This document shows positions 32,289 to 42,378 of a stretch of 64,000 bases of DNA, piece after piece (the first letter of the stretch is position 1; the number at the start of each line of letters is the position of its first letter). The notes beneath the pieces were generated by a model that worked only from the letters and a program-made list of their open reading frames with translations, did not search any database and had not been told where the DNA came from. Location of the stretch: assembly GCA_020251025.1 (NCBI GenBank), contig JADCDI010000001.1, forward strand, positions 62,001 to 126,000, in the 5' to 3' direction. The stretch comes from Rhodobacter sp. GTDB taxonomy: Bacteria; Pseudomonadota; Alphaproteobacteria; Rhodobacterales; Rhodobacteraceae. Made by a program: the position numbers and the translations under genes.

Positions 32289-33863
32289 ATGGTGTTTGGT
32301 TGGGCGATGGCCCTTGCGATTGCCCTTACGGCTTTGGCGGCGGCGTTCATCGGCATTGGGACCCTGGCCCTTTTGTCCCCGCGGCGATCTGTCACCGCGC
32401 AGGGGCTGTTTGCTGATGCGCCTTCGGACACGGTCCTGCTGTTTGACGGCGAAACCCTGATCGACGCTTCGCCGGCGGCGCGTTCGATGCTGGCAGCGGC
32501 ACCCCTTCAAGGTTCGGCCTGGCAGCGCCTTATGTCCTTTCTTTCGGTGCGCTTTCCGCAGGTGGAAGACCGGATCGCCTCTCTTGCCCGCGAAGGCCGC
32601 TTTGTGATGGATTCCCTGCCATCCGAAAGCGAGGGCCGCCTGACCCTTCATGCCGAATGGCGGGGGGGCCTGACGCGGCTCAGTCTGAGCGGGCCAGAGG
32701 ACGATGGCAAGTTCGCCATGATCGACCCGATGACACAGCGCGCGATGGCGGCAGAGCTTTCGATGCTGCGCGACATCACGGCCAAGGCACCCTTTCCGAT
32801 CTGGCTGGAAAATGCCGAAGGCACACCGGTGTGGAGCAATCTGGATTACATGCTGCGCGCCAAAAGCCATTTTTCCGAAGAAGAGTCCCAGGGCTGGCCG
32901 ATGCCCAGGCTTGCGCCGGGGCCGGTCCTGGATGGGCAGCGCATTCAGATAGACACCGGCACCGACGGTACCGACTGGATCGAGGCAACCGTCAGTACGG
33001 CCCCCGCCGGCAGGATCGTTTTCGGTTTGCCCATCACCCCGCTGGTGCAGGCCGAAACATCGCTGCGCGAGTTCACCCAGACACTGACCAAGACCTTTGC
33101 GCATCTTCCGATCGGTCTTGCAATCTTTGACAGGCATCGGCGCCTGGCCCTGTTCAACCCGGCACTTCTGGACCTGACGACCCTTCCGATCGATTTCCTG
33201 ACAAGCCGCCCCATGCTGAGCGACTGTCTGGACCGCATGAGAGAGCTTCGGATGATCCCGGAGCCAAAAGATTACCGCCAATGGCGCAAGCGCATGGCCG
33301 AAATCGAAGAGGAAGCAAGTTCCGGCATCTACGAAGAGGTCTGGCATCTTCCCGGCGCACAGACATACCGGGTTCTGGGGCGTCCGCATCCGGACGGGGC
33401 GCTGGCACTTCTGTTCGAGGATATCACGACAGAAACCACCCGCACGCGGCGCTACCGCGCCGATGTCGAACTGGGCCAGTCCGTTCTGGATTCGGTGGGC
33501 GAAGCTGTTGCCGTTTTCTCGGCGGCGGGCCTGCTGGTGATGTCGAACGCGGCCTATGCCGAGCTTTGGGGCCATGATCCGTCCGGCTTCGTCGGGGCCG
33601 ACAGCAGCATCGTCGCGCTGGCGGCGCACTGGCGCGAGCAGACGGCACCTTCGAAACTGTGGTCGCAGGTTGAAACCTTTGTCGGAACGCTGGGGGATCG
33701 CCGGGAATGGTCCGCAACGGCGCGCCGTGTCGATGGCCGGTCCCTGACCTGCCGGTTCGTCCCGCTTCCCGGCGGGGCCACGATGATCGCGTTCCGCGTA
33801 TCGCCCGCCAGGGCGCGCAGGATCGCCCCGGAACCGAAGGCCCCCGCGCGGCGAAGTGCCTGA
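32289..33863 (+). CDS. Membrane-anchored PAS-domain protein without a kinase core
   Basis: 524 aa. An N-terminal membrane helix (AMALAIALTALAAAFIGIGTLALL) precedes PAS-like regions near residues 40-130, 265-380 (FAHLPIGLAIFDRHRRLALFN, then IYEEVWHLPGAQTYRVLGRP) and 395-500 (VLDSVGEAVAVFSAAGLLVMSN). It ends CRFVPLPGGATMIAFRVSP without a histidine-kinase H-box or ATPase domain, so either it signals by protein contact or it is a shortened kinase. It lies between regB and tsaE; a role in redox sensing is suggested only by position. Confidence 0.8.
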   Translation: MVFGWAMALAIALTALAAAFIGIGTLALLSPRRSVTAQGLFADAPSDTVLLFDGETLIDASPAARSMLAAAPLQGSAWQRLMSFLSVRFPQVEDRIASLAREGRFVMDSLPSESEGRLTLHAEWRGGLTRLSLSGPEDDGKFAMIDPMTQRAMAAELSMLRDITAKAPFPIWLENAEGTPVWSNLDYMLRAKSHFSEEESQGWPMPRLAPGPVLDGQRIQIDTGTDGTDWIEATVSTAPAGRIVFGLPITPLVQAETSLREFTQTLTKTFAHLPIGLAIFDRHRRLALFNPALLDLTTLPIDFLTSRPMLSDCLDRMRELRMIPEPKDYRQWRKRMAEIEEEASSGIYEEVWHLPGAQTYRVLGRPHPDGALALLFEDITTETTRTRRYRADVELGQSVLDSVGEAVAVFSAAGLLVMSNAAYAELWGHDPSGFVGADSSIVALAAHWREQTAPSKLWSQVETFVGTLGDRREWSATARRVDGRSLTCRFVPLPGGATMIAFRVSPARARRIAPEPKAPARRSA

Positions 33864-33918
33864 CCCGGATCGTTCGTTGCCGCTTGCAGCGCGCCCGGCC
33901 ACCGCTAAGACTTGGGCC

Positions 33919-34401
33919 ATGTCCGATCACCGGCCCGAAACAAAGCTTCATCTTGCTGCGCCCGATGACACAGAGCGTTTGGGGCGCTGGCTGGCTGGCA
34001 ATCTTCGGCCCGGCGATACCGTGCTGCTGCAAGGCCCGATCGGGTCCGGCAAAACGCATCTGGCGCGATCTGTCATCCAGGCAAGGCTTGGCCGCCCCGA
34101 AGAGGTGCCTTCGCCCACCTTCACCCTGGTGCAAACCTATGGCGAAGGGGACAGCGAGATCTGGCATGCGGATCTTTACCGGCTGGGTCACCCGGACGAG
34201 GTGATCGAGCTTGGTCTTGATGATGCCTTCGGCCGCGCAATCTGTCTGATCGAATGGCCCGAGCGGCTTGGCCGCGCCGCGCCTGCCTCTGCCCTGCGCC
34301 TCAGCTTCTCGCAGGACGGCGAAGGGCGCAGCGTTCTTCTGACCGGAAGTGCCGACTGGGCCGGGCGGCTGTCGCGGATCGGCGGGTTTGCACATGCCTG
34401 A
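33919..34401 (+). CDS. tsaE: tRNA t6A biosynthesis ATPase TsaE
   Basis: 160 aa from the ATG at 33919 (MSDHRPETKLHLAAPDDTERLG). Walker A is GPIGSGKTHLAR, followed by PSPTFTLVQTYG, WHADLYRLG and Walker B-like CLIEWPERLG. TsaE is the ATPase that resets the TsaB-TsaD complex in t6A37 synthesis. It overlaps the next gene by 8 bases, forming an operon with the amgK- and murU-like genes, addB, addA and probably trxA. Confidence 0.95.
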   Translation: MSDHRPETKLHLAAPDDTERLGRWLAGNLRPGDTVLLQGPIGSGKTHLARSVIQARLGRPEEVPSPTFTLVQTYGEGDSEIWHADLYRLGHPDEVIELGLDDAFGRAICLIEWPERLGRAAPASALRLSFSQDGEGRSVLLTGSADWAGRLSRIGGFAHA

Positions 34402-35407
34402 CCGCGAAAACCGCAAGGCTGCCTTCCTGAGAAGGGCGGGCTGGGCCGGGGCCGAACGCCGCTTTCTGGCCGGCGATGCCTCGGCCCGCCGCTATGACCG
34501 GCTGACCGGCGCGGGCAAGACGGCCGTTCTGATGGATGCGCCCCCGGACCGGGGCGAGGATGTGGGGCCCTTTGTTGCCATTGCGCGGCATCTGACCGCC
34601 CTCGGGCTGTCGGCCCCCGGCATCATCGCGCAAGACCGCGATCGCGGCTTTCTGTTGCTGGAAGACCTTGGCGATGACCTCTTCGCCCGGTTGACCGATC
34701 AGGACCCATCCTGCGAGCCGGTGCTTTATGCCGCTGCGGTCGATGTGCTGATCCACCTGCAGTCGCACAGGCCCGCACCCGGTCTGCCCGATGCCGGGGC
34801 GGCAGACTGGGCCGGGGCGGCGGCGGTGGCGCTTGACTGGTACCGCTATGCCATCACGGCCGGGCGCATTGACACCGGCCTTTTCCGCCAGACCCTGCAG
34901 GCGGCACTGGAAGCACATGCCAATGGCCCGCGCGTGATGATCCTGCGCGATTACCACGCCGAGAACCTGCTGTGGCTGCCACAGCGGGCCGGGGTGGCGC
35001 GTGTCGGGCTGCTGGACTTTCAACTCGCCCAGCTTGGCCAGCCCGGCTATGATCTGGTGTCGCTGTGTCAGGACGCCCGGCGCGACGTAAGGCCCGATGT
35101 GCAGGCGGCGATGATCCGGCGGTTTGTTGACGCAAAGGGCCTGGACGAAGCAGGATTTGCTGCCAGCTATGCCGTGCTTGGGGCGCAGCGCGCGCTGCGT
35201 ATCCTTGGCGTGTTTGCCCGGCTGTGCCTTGATATGGGAAAGCCGGGCTATGTCGCGCTGATCCCCCGCGTCTGGACGCAGCTGCAACAGAACCTGTCAC
35301 ATCCGGCGCTTGCCGATCTGTCCCTGCTTTGCGCAGATCTTCTGCCGGACCCCACCGCAAGCCGCCTTGAAAGGATCCGCAGGCAATGCGCCAGACCCGC
35401 GCCCTGA
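34394..35407 (+). CDS. amgK: AmgK-like anomeric sugar kinase (aminoglycoside phosphotransferase family)
   Basis: 337 aa from the ATG at 34394, which overlaps the tsaE stop. It has APH-type kinase features: FLLLEDLGDDLFARL, the catalytic loop LRDYHAENLLWLP (H-x-D-type, here RDYHAEN) and GLLDFQLAQLGQPGYDL as the metal-binding DFG-like segment. In Pseudomonas AmgK phosphorylates MurNAc/GlcNAc at C1 in the peptidoglycan recycling route that bypasses MurQ. The adjacent MurU-like nucleotidyltransferase supports that role. The gene symbol is assigned on family and context. Confidence 0.82.
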   Translation: MPDRENRKAAFLRRAGWAGAERRFLAGDASARRYDRLTGAGKTAVLMDAPPDRGEDVGPFVAIARHLTALGLSAPGIIAQDRDRGFLLLEDLGDDLFARLTDQDPSCEPVLYAAAVDVLIHLQSHRPAPGLPDAGAADWAGAAAVALDWYRYAITAGRIDTGLFRQTLQAALEAHANGPRVMILRDYHAENLLWLPQRAGVARVGLLDFQLAQLGQPGYDLVSLCQDARRDVRPDVQAAMIRRFVDAKGLDEAGFAASYAVLGAQRALRILGVFARLCLDMGKPGYVALIPRVWTQLQQNLSHPALADLSLLCADLLPDPTASRLERIRRQCARPAP

Positions 35408-36093
35408 TGATCTTTGCCGCCGGGTTCGGGACGCGGATGGGGGCGCTGACGGCGACGCAGCCCAAACCGATGATCCGTGTTGCCGGGCGGCCCCTGATCG
35501 ATCATGCGCTGGATCAGGCCCTTGCGGCGGGGGCGGACCCGATCGTGGTCAATCTGCACTATCTGGGCGATCAGCTGGCCAGGCATCTGGCAGACCGCCC
35601 GGTTCTGCTTTCGTGGGAGCGCACGAAGATCCTCGAAACCGGCGGTGGCTTGCGGCACGCCTTGCCGCTGCTGGGGCCGGGTGCGGTTGGCACACTGAAC
35701 TCTGATGCCGTCTGGACCGGGGAAAACCCCCTGACGCAACTGGATGCCGCCTGGGACGACAGGCGGATGGATGCGCTGCTTTTGCTTGCGCCGGTCGCGA
35801 AGGCCACCGGGCATGGCCCTGGGGCGGACTTTGCGATGGATGGCGACGGCCGCCTTTCGCGCCACGCCGGGACGGGCAACGCCGGTCTTGTCTTTCTTGG
35901 GGCACAGATCATCGCGACAAAAGCGCTTGACGGCATTCCGGACGACGTCTTTTCGCTGAACCTGGTTTGGGACCGGATGATGTCTGCAGGGCGGCTGCAC
36001 GGCCTGATCCATCGCGGCGGATGGTGTGATGTCGGGCGGCCTTCATCGATTGCGCAGGCCGAACGGCTTTTGTCCGGACGCGCGGATGTTTGA
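35386..36093 (+). CDS. murU: MurU-like nucleotidyltransferase (MurNAc-1-P uridylyltransferase)
   Basis: 235 aa. The N-terminal signature MIFAAGFGTRMGALT...PKPMIRVAGRPLIDH is that of sugar-1-phosphate nucleotidyltransferases (GxGxRM...KP). The metal-binding D is in GTLNSDAVW. With the overlapping AmgK-like kinase it would make UDP-MurNAc directly from recycled MurNAc-1-P. It overlaps both neighbours (22 bases upstream, 8 bases with addB). Confidence 0.85.
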   Translation: MRQTRALMIFAAGFGTRMGALTATQPKPMIRVAGRPLIDHALDQALAAGADPIVVNLHYLGDQLARHLADRPVLLSWERTKILETGGGLRHALPLLGPGAVGTLNSDAVWTGENPLTQLDAAWDDRRMDALLLLAPVAKATGHGPGADFAMDGDGRLSRHAGTGNAGLVFLGAQIIATKALDGIPDDVFSLNLVWDRMMSAGRLHGLIHRGGWCDVGRPSSIAQAERLLSGRADV

Positions 36094-38992
36094 AGGCCCC
36101 GGCCCCCGGGTTTTCGCCCTGCCGCCCGGTGCGGATTTTCCGGCCGCCCTGGTGGCCGGGTTGCAAGCCCGCATGGCGGGCCGCCCGCCCGAAGCGATGG
36201 CGCAGGTGACGCTGTATCTGAACACGACACGGATGCGCCGGGCGGTGCGCGATGTTCTGGCTGCGCACGGAGCGGCCTTTTTGCCCCGGCTGCGCCTGGT
36301 GACCGATCCGGTGGCAGGGCCGCCCGCGGTATCACCCTTGCGGCGCAGGCTGGAGCTTTCACAACTGATCCTGCGGCTGCTGGAGGCGCAGCCAGACCTT
36401 GCACCGCGAACCGCGCTTTATGATCTGTCAGACAGTCTTGCCCGGTTGATGGACGAAATGCAGGACGAAGGTGTTTCGCCGGATGCCCTGGCGGCGCTGG
36501 ACGTGTCGGATCACTCTGCCCACTGGAAGCGCACGCAGGATTTTCTGGGCATCATCGCCCCTTTTTTCGGTGCCTCTGATCCGGCCGATCAGATGGCTGC
36601 CCGGCGCCGCGCCGTGCTGGCGCTTGCGGCGGGCTGGGCAGCGGCCCCGCCGCCGCATCCGGTGATTGTTGCCGGATCGACCGGGTCGCGCGGGACAACG
36701 GCGCTGCTGATGCAGGCGGTCGCGTCGCTGCCGCAGGGTGCACTGGTCTTGCCGGGATTTGATTTCGACATGCCCCTGCATGTCTGGTCGGGCATGACGG
36801 ATGCCCTGACGGCGGAAGACCATCCGCAGTTCCGCTTCCGTCGCCTGCTGGATCATCTTGGCCTGGAACCAAGCGCCGTGCGCCTTTGGTCTGAACCCGC
36901 CCCAAGGCGGGCGGTTGACCGGCTTGTGTCGCTGTCCCTGCGCCCGGCCCCGGTCACCGACCAATGGCTGACCGAAGGGCAGTCCCTGCCCGACCTGCGC
37001 CAGGCCACATCCCATCTGACGCTGATCGAAGCGCCCGGGCCAAGGGCAGAAGCCTCGGCGATTGCACTGATCCTGCGTCAGGCTGCGCAACAGGGGCGGT
37101 CCGTGGCCCTGATCACGCCGGACAGGATGCTGACGCGTCAGGTGACGGCCACGCTGGACCGCTGGGGTATCGTCCCCGATGACAGCGCAGGCAAGCCCTT
37201 GGCGCTGTCGGCCCCGGGCCGCCTGTTGCGCCATGTGGCCGCGCTGTTCGGCCGCGCCCTAACGCCAGAGGCCTTGCTGACGCTGCTCAAGCATCCGCTG
37301 ACCGCCACCGGCGCAGACCGGGGCAACCATCTGCGCCTGACCCGCGATCTGGAACTGCGGCTGCGCCGCAGCGGGCCGGCCTTTCCCGATGGTGCGGCCC
37401 TGCGGGACTGGGCCGAAAGGCAACGCGATGCCGATGCCACCGCCTGGGCAGACTGGATCGCCGGGGTGATCGACACGACAGCGAACGTGGGCACGCGGCC
37501 CTTGCAGGACCATGTCGCCCATCACCTTGCCCTGACGGAACTGCTGGCCCGGGGCGCGGGCGGGTCCGGCACGGGCGGGCTGTGGCTGCGCGAGGCCGGG
37601 CAGGCGGCATGGGATGCCACACAGGCTCTGGCCCGCGAGGCGGCCCATGGCGGGCCGCTTTCCCCGACAGACTATGCCAATCTGTTCGCGGCGGTTCTTG
37701 CGCAGGGCGACGTGCGCGATTCTGTTCAGGGACATCCGGGCGTGAAGATTCTTGGTCCGCGCGAAGCCCGCGAATGCCAGGCAGACCTCGTGATCCTGGG
37801 CGGGTTGAACGACGGCACCTGGCCCGGCCTTCCGCAGCCGGACCCCTGGCTGAACCGGCAGATGCGAAAATCGGCGGGCCTTTTGCTGCCCGAACGGCAG
37901 ATCGGGCTGTCGGCACACGACTATCAGCAGGCCATCGCCGCCAAAGAGGTTGTTCTGAGCCGGTCGATCCGCAGCGCCGAGGCCGAGACCGTGCCCTCGC
38001 GCTGGATCAACCGGCTGGTCAATCTGATGGAAGGCCTGCCAGAGCGCAGCGGGCCGCTGGCCCTTGCCGCGATGAAAGCGCGCGGGGTGGCCTGGCTGGC
38101 CCTTGCCGCAGCCATCGACCGGCCTGCGGCCCCGGTGCCGGCGGCCCTGCGCCCGGCCCCCCGGCCCCCGGCGGCGGTTCGCCCCCGCGAACTGCCGGTC
38201 ACGGCCATAAGGACGCTGATCCGCGACCCCTATGCGATCTATGCCAGGTACATCCTGCGCCTGCGGCCGCTTGATCCGTTGTGGCCCACACCCGACGCCC
38301 TGATGCGCGGGTCTGTGCTGCATGCCATTCTGGAACGCTTCGTCACGGGGCGCGGGCCGGAAACACTGGCCGAGGCCAGGGCGCGGCTTATGTCGGTTGC
38401 CGACAGGGTCCTGGCCGAACAGGTTCCCTGGCCCGCTGCCCGCTGTCTGTGGCGCGCCCGGCTGGACCGTGCTGCGGGTGCCTTCCTGCTGCGCGAGGCC
38501 GGATCAGGCAGCCAGCCGGTGCTGATGGAAACAAAGGGCAGCATCACGCTGCCTGCGCTTGACTTCTGCCTGACTGCCAGGCCTGACCGCATCGATGAAT
38601 ACCCCGACGGCACCCTGCACATCCTTGATTACAAAACCGGCACGCCGCCCACGGCGAAGGAACAGAGGCTGTTCGAAAAGCAGCTTTTGCTGGAAGCCGC
38701 CATGGCGGAACGGGGTGCCTTCGAAACAATTGGCGCAAGGCGGGTCGCACGGATCAGCTACGTCGGGGTGAATGCGGCGGCAAAGGTGGAAAGCACGGAA
38801 ATCACGCCAGACCTGCTTGCCGGGGTGTGGGGCGACCTGCACCGGCTTGTCGGACAATACCTTTCGCCCCGGCAGGGCTATGCCTCGCGCCGGGCGGTCT
38901 TCAAGACCAGCTTCCCCGGCGACTATGATCACCTCGCGCGGTTCGGCGAATGGGACATGACAGACCGCCCCATGCCCGGGGATGTCGGATGA
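36086..38992 (+). CDS. addB: Double-strand break repair protein AddB
   Basis: 968 aa from the ATG at 36086 (MFEGPGPRVFALPPGADF), overlapping murU; the track start lies inside murU. The N-terminal half is a degenerate helicase-like region, and the middle contains ILGGLNDGTWPGLPQPDPWL. The C-terminal RecB-type nuclease/iron-sulfur domain shows GSVLHAILERF and the catalytic LTARPDRIDEYPDGTLHILDYKTG (D...DYK). AddAB replaces RecBCD in alphaproteobacteria, processing DNA ends for RecA loading. Its stop overlaps the addA start (ATGA). Confidence 0.95.
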   Translation: MFEGPGPRVFALPPGADFPAALVAGLQARMAGRPPEAMAQVTLYLNTTRMRRAVRDVLAAHGAAFLPRLRLVTDPVAGPPAVSPLRRRLELSQLILRLLEAQPDLAPRTALYDLSDSLARLMDEMQDEGVSPDALAALDVSDHSAHWKRTQDFLGIIAPFFGASDPADQMAARRRAVLALAAGWAAAPPPHPVIVAGSTGSRGTTALLMQAVASLPQGALVLPGFDFDMPLHVWSGMTDALTAEDHPQFRFRRLLDHLGLEPSAVRLWSEPAPRRAVDRLVSLSLRPAPVTDQWLTEGQSLPDLRQATSHLTLIEAPGPRAEASAIALILRQAAQQGRSVALITPDRMLTRQVTATLDRWGIVPDDSAGKPLALSAPGRLLRHVAALFGRALTPEALLTLLKHPLTATGADRGNHLRLTRDLELRLRRSGPAFPDGAALRDWAERQRDADATAWADWIAGVIDTTANVGTRPLQDHVAHHLALTELLARGAGGSGTGGLWLREAGQAAWDATQALAREAAHGGPLSPTDYANLFAAVLAQGDVRDSVQGHPGVKILGPREARECQADLVILGGLNDGTWPGLPQPDPWLNRQMRKSAGLLLPERQIGLSAHDYQQAIAAKEVVLSRSIRSAEAETVPSRWINRLVNLMEGLPERSGPLALAAMKARGVAWLALAAAIDRPAAPVPAALRPAPRPPAAVRPRELPVTAIRTLIRDPYAIYARYILRLRPLDPLWPTPDALMRGSVLHAILERFVTGRGPETLAEARARLMSVADRVLAEQVPWPAARCLWRARLDRAAGAFLLREAGSGSQPVLMETKGSITLPALDFCLTARPDRIDEYPDGTLHILDYKTGTPPTAKEQRLFEKQLLLEAAMAERGAFETIGARRVARISYVGVNAAAKVESTEITPDLLAGVWGDLHRLVGQYLSPRQGYASRRAVFKTSFPGDYDHLARFGEWDMTDRPMPGDVG

Positions 38993-41900
38993 AGCGCGAC
39001 GCGGCAAGCGAACGGCAGGTGCAGGCGGCCGATCCCGCCGCCTCGACCTGGCTGTCGGCGAATGCCGGGTCGGGCAAGACCCGTGTCCTGACCGACCGGG
39101 TGGCGCGGCTGCTGCTGAACGGGGCAGAGCCGCAGCGCATCCTGTGCCTGACCTATACCAAGGCCGCCGCGTCCGAGATGCAGAACCGTCTGTTCCGCCG
39201 CCTTGGAGGCTGGGCCATGCTGGATGAGGTTCCTTTGCGCGCCGCGCTGGGCGGGCTTGGCGTGGATGGCCCGGTCAGACGGGAGACCCTGTTGCAGGCG
39301 CGGCGCCTGTTTGCGCGCGCCCTTGAAACGCCGGGCGGATTGCGGATTCAGACGATCCATTCCTTCTGCGCCTCGCTTCTGCGGCGCTTTCCGCTGGAAG
39401 CGGGCGTTTCCCCGCAGTTCACCGAGATGGACGACCGCGCGGCAAAGCTGCTGCGCGCCGCGATTGTCGAGGAAATGGCGGATCATCTGGCCCCGGATGC
39501 CTTTGCAGACCTGGCCGGCCTGTTCACCGGCGAAGCGCTGGACAGGCTGACAGACGAAATCGCCCGGTCCCGCACCCTGCTGGCAGACCCGCTGGACAGG
39601 GCAGGTGCCCTGCGGCTGTTCGGACTGCCGCCGGATTTTTCGGTACAGACATTGCTCGCAGGGGTTTTTCTGGGCAGCGAGGGTGACCTGCTGGGGCAGC
39701 TTGTCCCTTGCCTTGCGGCCGGAAAAAGCACCGACATCGCTGCGGCCGCACGGTTGCGCCGGGTCGAACCCGACCTTCCGGGGCTTTGCGTTCTGGAGGA
39801 TCTGCTTCTTTTCGGCAAGGATACGAAGGCCCCCTTTGCGGCCAAGACCGATGCCTTCCCCACCAAGGAGCTGCGCAACGCTCTTGGCCCCCTTCGCGAT
39901 CCGCTTCAATCGCTGATGCTGCGGGTCGAGGCCGCCCGGCCCCGGCGGCTGGCCCTGATGGCGGCAGAGCGGACGCTGGCGCTGCACCGCTTTGCCGCGC
40001 TGTTCCTGCCGGAATATGACAGGCGAAAAGCAATGCGGGGCTGGCTTGATTTCGACGATCTGATCGGCAGGGCGCGCGCCTTGCTGACCGATCCTTCGGT
40101 GGCGCAATGGGTGCTGTTTCGGCTGGATGGCGGCATCGACCATATCCTTGTCGATGAAGCCCAGGACACCAGCCCGGAACAGTGGCGCGTGATCGAGCTT
40201 CTGGCGCAGGAGTTCACCGCCGGCCGGGGTGCGCGCGACACCGCGCGCACGATCTTTGTCGTCGGCGACAAGAAGCAGTCGATCTATTCGTTCCAGGGTG
40301 CCGACGTGACGGCATTCGATGCCATGAAGCAACAGTTCAGCACAAGGCTGGCCGAGGTTGAAACCCATCTGGCTGATCTGACACTGGATTATTCCTTTCG
40401 ATCCTCACCCGCGATCCTGTCGGTGGTGGACCTGACGTTTGACGCGCGCCGGGGCTGTGATCTGGGCGGCGGGGTCAGGCATATCGCCTTCAAGTCCGAC
40501 ATGCCGGGCCGGGTCGATCTTTGGCCCGCCCTTCCCGCCGGACAGGATCCCGAACCGGAAAACTGGTTTGACCCGACCGACCTGATTTCGCACGCACACC
40601 CCGTATCCGTTCTGGCGCGGCGCATCGCGTCTGAAATCAGCGGCATGATCACACGGGGCGAACAGATTCCGGCCGATGGCGGCACGCGCCCGGTTCGGGC
40701 GGGCGATGTGCTGATCCTGGTCCAGCGGCGTTCGGCCCTGTTTGCCGAGATCATCCGCGCCTGCAAGGCGGCGGGCCTGCCTGTCGCGGGGGCGGACCGG
40801 CTGAAGCTGGGGGCGGAACTGGCGGTGCGCGACCTTGCGGCCCTGCTTTCCTTTCTGGCAACGCCCGAAGACGATCTGTCGCTGGCGGCCGCGCTGAAAT
40901 CGCCGCTGTTCGGCTGGACCGAGGCGCAGCTTTACGATCTGGCGCAGGGCCGCAGCGGTTTTCTGTGGTCGGCGCTGCGCGACCGGCAGGCCGATCATCC
41001 GCAAACCCTGGCGATCCTGCATGACCTGCGCGATCAGGCCGATTTCCTGCGGCCTTTCGATCTGATCGAACGCGCCCTGACCCGGCATGATGGCCGACGC
41101 AGCCTGCTGGCCCGCCTTGGGGACGAGGCCGAGGACGGGATCGATGCTTTGCTGACGCAGGCCCTGGCCTATGAACGGACCGAGGTGCCAAGCCTGACCG
41201 GCTTTCTGGGCTGGCTTCAATCGGATGACGTGGATGTCAAGCGGCAGATGGATTCTGCCGGGGACCGCATCCGGGTGATGACGGTGCATGGTGCCAAGGG
41301 GCTGGAGGCCCCGGTCGTCTTCCTGCCCGAAACCCAGGACCGCAAGGCGAAACCGGGACCCGAGCTTTTGCCGCTGCCCGAAGGCCCCGTGGCCTGGCGC
41401 ATGCCGCCAGAGGAAAGCCCGGACCAGTTGGCCAGGGCAATGGCCGCCCGGCGCGAGAGAGAGGCGGCGGAAAGCCTGCGCCTGCTTTATGTGGCAATGA
41501 CCCGGGCGCAATCCTGGCTGATTGTGGCCGGTGCCGGTGACACAAGTGACAGGGCCTGCTGGCACAACATCGTCCGCGCCGGGATGGAGGCTGCCGGTGC
41601 GGTGGCCCTGCCGGACGGGACGCTGCGCCACAGTCATGGCCGCTGGCCCGACCCCGTGCCGGTGCCGCCTGTTCCCGTCGCCGGACCGGGGATCATTCCC
41701 GATTGGGTCCGGCACCCGGCCCCCGCTGCCGACCGGCCCCTGCCGCCGCTGTCGCCATCCGACCTTGGCGGCGCAAAGGTCTTGCCCGCCGAGGCGGACC
41801 CGGCGCTGGAGGCGCTGGCAAAACAGCGCGGCACCGACCTGCATCTGCTGCTGGAACATCTTCCCGCTTACCCCAGGCCAGACTGGCCCGGCATCGCCGC

Positions 41901-42333
41901 CGGGCTGGTGGCCGGGGAGCCCGCCTATGTCGGGCAGGTTCTGTCAGAGGCCACTGCGGTTCTTGGCGATCCGGCCCTGGCCGCGCTGTTTGCGCCGGAT
42001 GCTTTGGCGGAAGTGACCGTCACCGGGCATTTGGGCAGCCAGCGGGCGCTGGGCACAATCGACCGGCTGATTGTCTTGCCCGACCGTGTTCTTGCCGTGG
42101 ATTACAAATCGAACCGCCTGGTGCCGGACACCCCCGAAGCCGTGCCCGAAGGCCTTTTGCGGCAGATGGGGGCCTATGCGCTGCTGCTGGACCAGATCTA
42201 TCCGGACCGCAAGGCAGAGGTGGCCATCCTGTGGACAGCCACAGCACGGCTTATGCCCCTGCCCCGCGCGCTGGTCATGGCGGCCCTGCAGCGGGCCGGT
42301 TTCCCCGGGCCGGCTTCCCTTGACGGCGCATGA
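38989..42333 (+). CDS. addA: Double-strand break repair helicase AddA
   Basis: 1114 aa from the ATG at 38989. UvrD-type helicase motifs are clear: I ANAGSGKTRVL, Ia CLTYTKAAASEM, II ILVDEAQDTSPEQW, III FVVGDKKQSIYSFQGA, IV-VI including VMTVHGAKGLEAPVVFLP and RLLYVAMTRAQ. The C-terminal nuclease domain has GTIDRLIVLPDRVLAVDYKSNR. It is the ATP-driven 3'-5' helicase-nuclease of the AddAB complex. trxA follows 46 bp later, probably in the same operon. Confidence 0.96.
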   Translation: MKRDAASERQVQAADPAASTWLSANAGSGKTRVLTDRVARLLLNGAEPQRILCLTYTKAAASEMQNRLFRRLGGWAMLDEVPLRAALGGLGVDGPVRRETLLQARRLFARALETPGGLRIQTIHSFCASLLRRFPLEAGVSPQFTEMDDRAAKLLRAAIVEEMADHLAPDAFADLAGLFTGEALDRLTDEIARSRTLLADPLDRAGALRLFGLPPDFSVQTLLAGVFLGSEGDLLGQLVPCLAAGKSTDIAAAARLRRVEPDLPGLCVLEDLLLFGKDTKAPFAAKTDAFPTKELRNALGPLRDPLQSLMLRVEAARPRRLALMAAERTLALHRFAALFLPEYDRRKAMRGWLDFDDLIGRARALLTDPSVAQWVLFRLDGGIDHILVDEAQDTSPEQWRVIELLAQEFTAGRGARDTARTIFVVGDKKQSIYSFQGADVTAFDAMKQQFSTRLAEVETHLADLTLDYSFRSSPAILSVVDLTFDARRGCDLGGGVRHIAFKSDMPGRVDLWPALPAGQDPEPENWFDPTDLISHAHPVSVLARRIASEISGMITRGEQIPADGGTRPVRAGDVLILVQRRSALFAEIIRACKAAGLPVAGADRLKLGAELAVRDLAALLSFLATPEDDLSLAAALKSPLFGWTEAQLYDLAQGRSGFLWSALRDRQADHPQTLAILHDLRDQADFLRPFDLIERALTRHDGRRSLLARLGDEAEDGIDALLTQALAYERTEVPSLTGFLGWLQSDDVDVKRQMDSAGDRIRVMTVHGAKGLEAPVVFLPETQDRKAKPGPELLPLPEGPVAWRMPPEESPDQLARAMAARREREAAESLRLLYVAMTRAQSWLIVAGAGDTSDRACWHNIVRAGMEAAGAVALPDGTLRHSHGRWPDPVPVPPVPVAGPGIIPDWVRHPAPAADRPLPPLSPSDLGGAKVLPAEADPALEALAKQRGTDLHLLLEHLPAYPRPDWPGIAAGLVAGEPAYVGQVLSEATAVLGDPALAALFAPDALAEVTVTGHLGSQRALGTIDRLIVLPDRVLAVDYKSNRLVPDTPEAVPEGLLRQMGAYALLLDQIYPDRKAEVAILWTATARLMPLPRALVMAALQRAGFPGPASLDGA

Positions 42334-42378
42334 CCCCGTCCATAGGTTCAGACCAAGCTTTGTTTATTGGAGACCACC

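Noticed and set aside
32220-33920. 566-aa minus-strand ORF opposite the PAS protein
   Set aside because: Shadow ORF in GC-rich DNA; composition rich in Arg, Gln and Gly with no domain.
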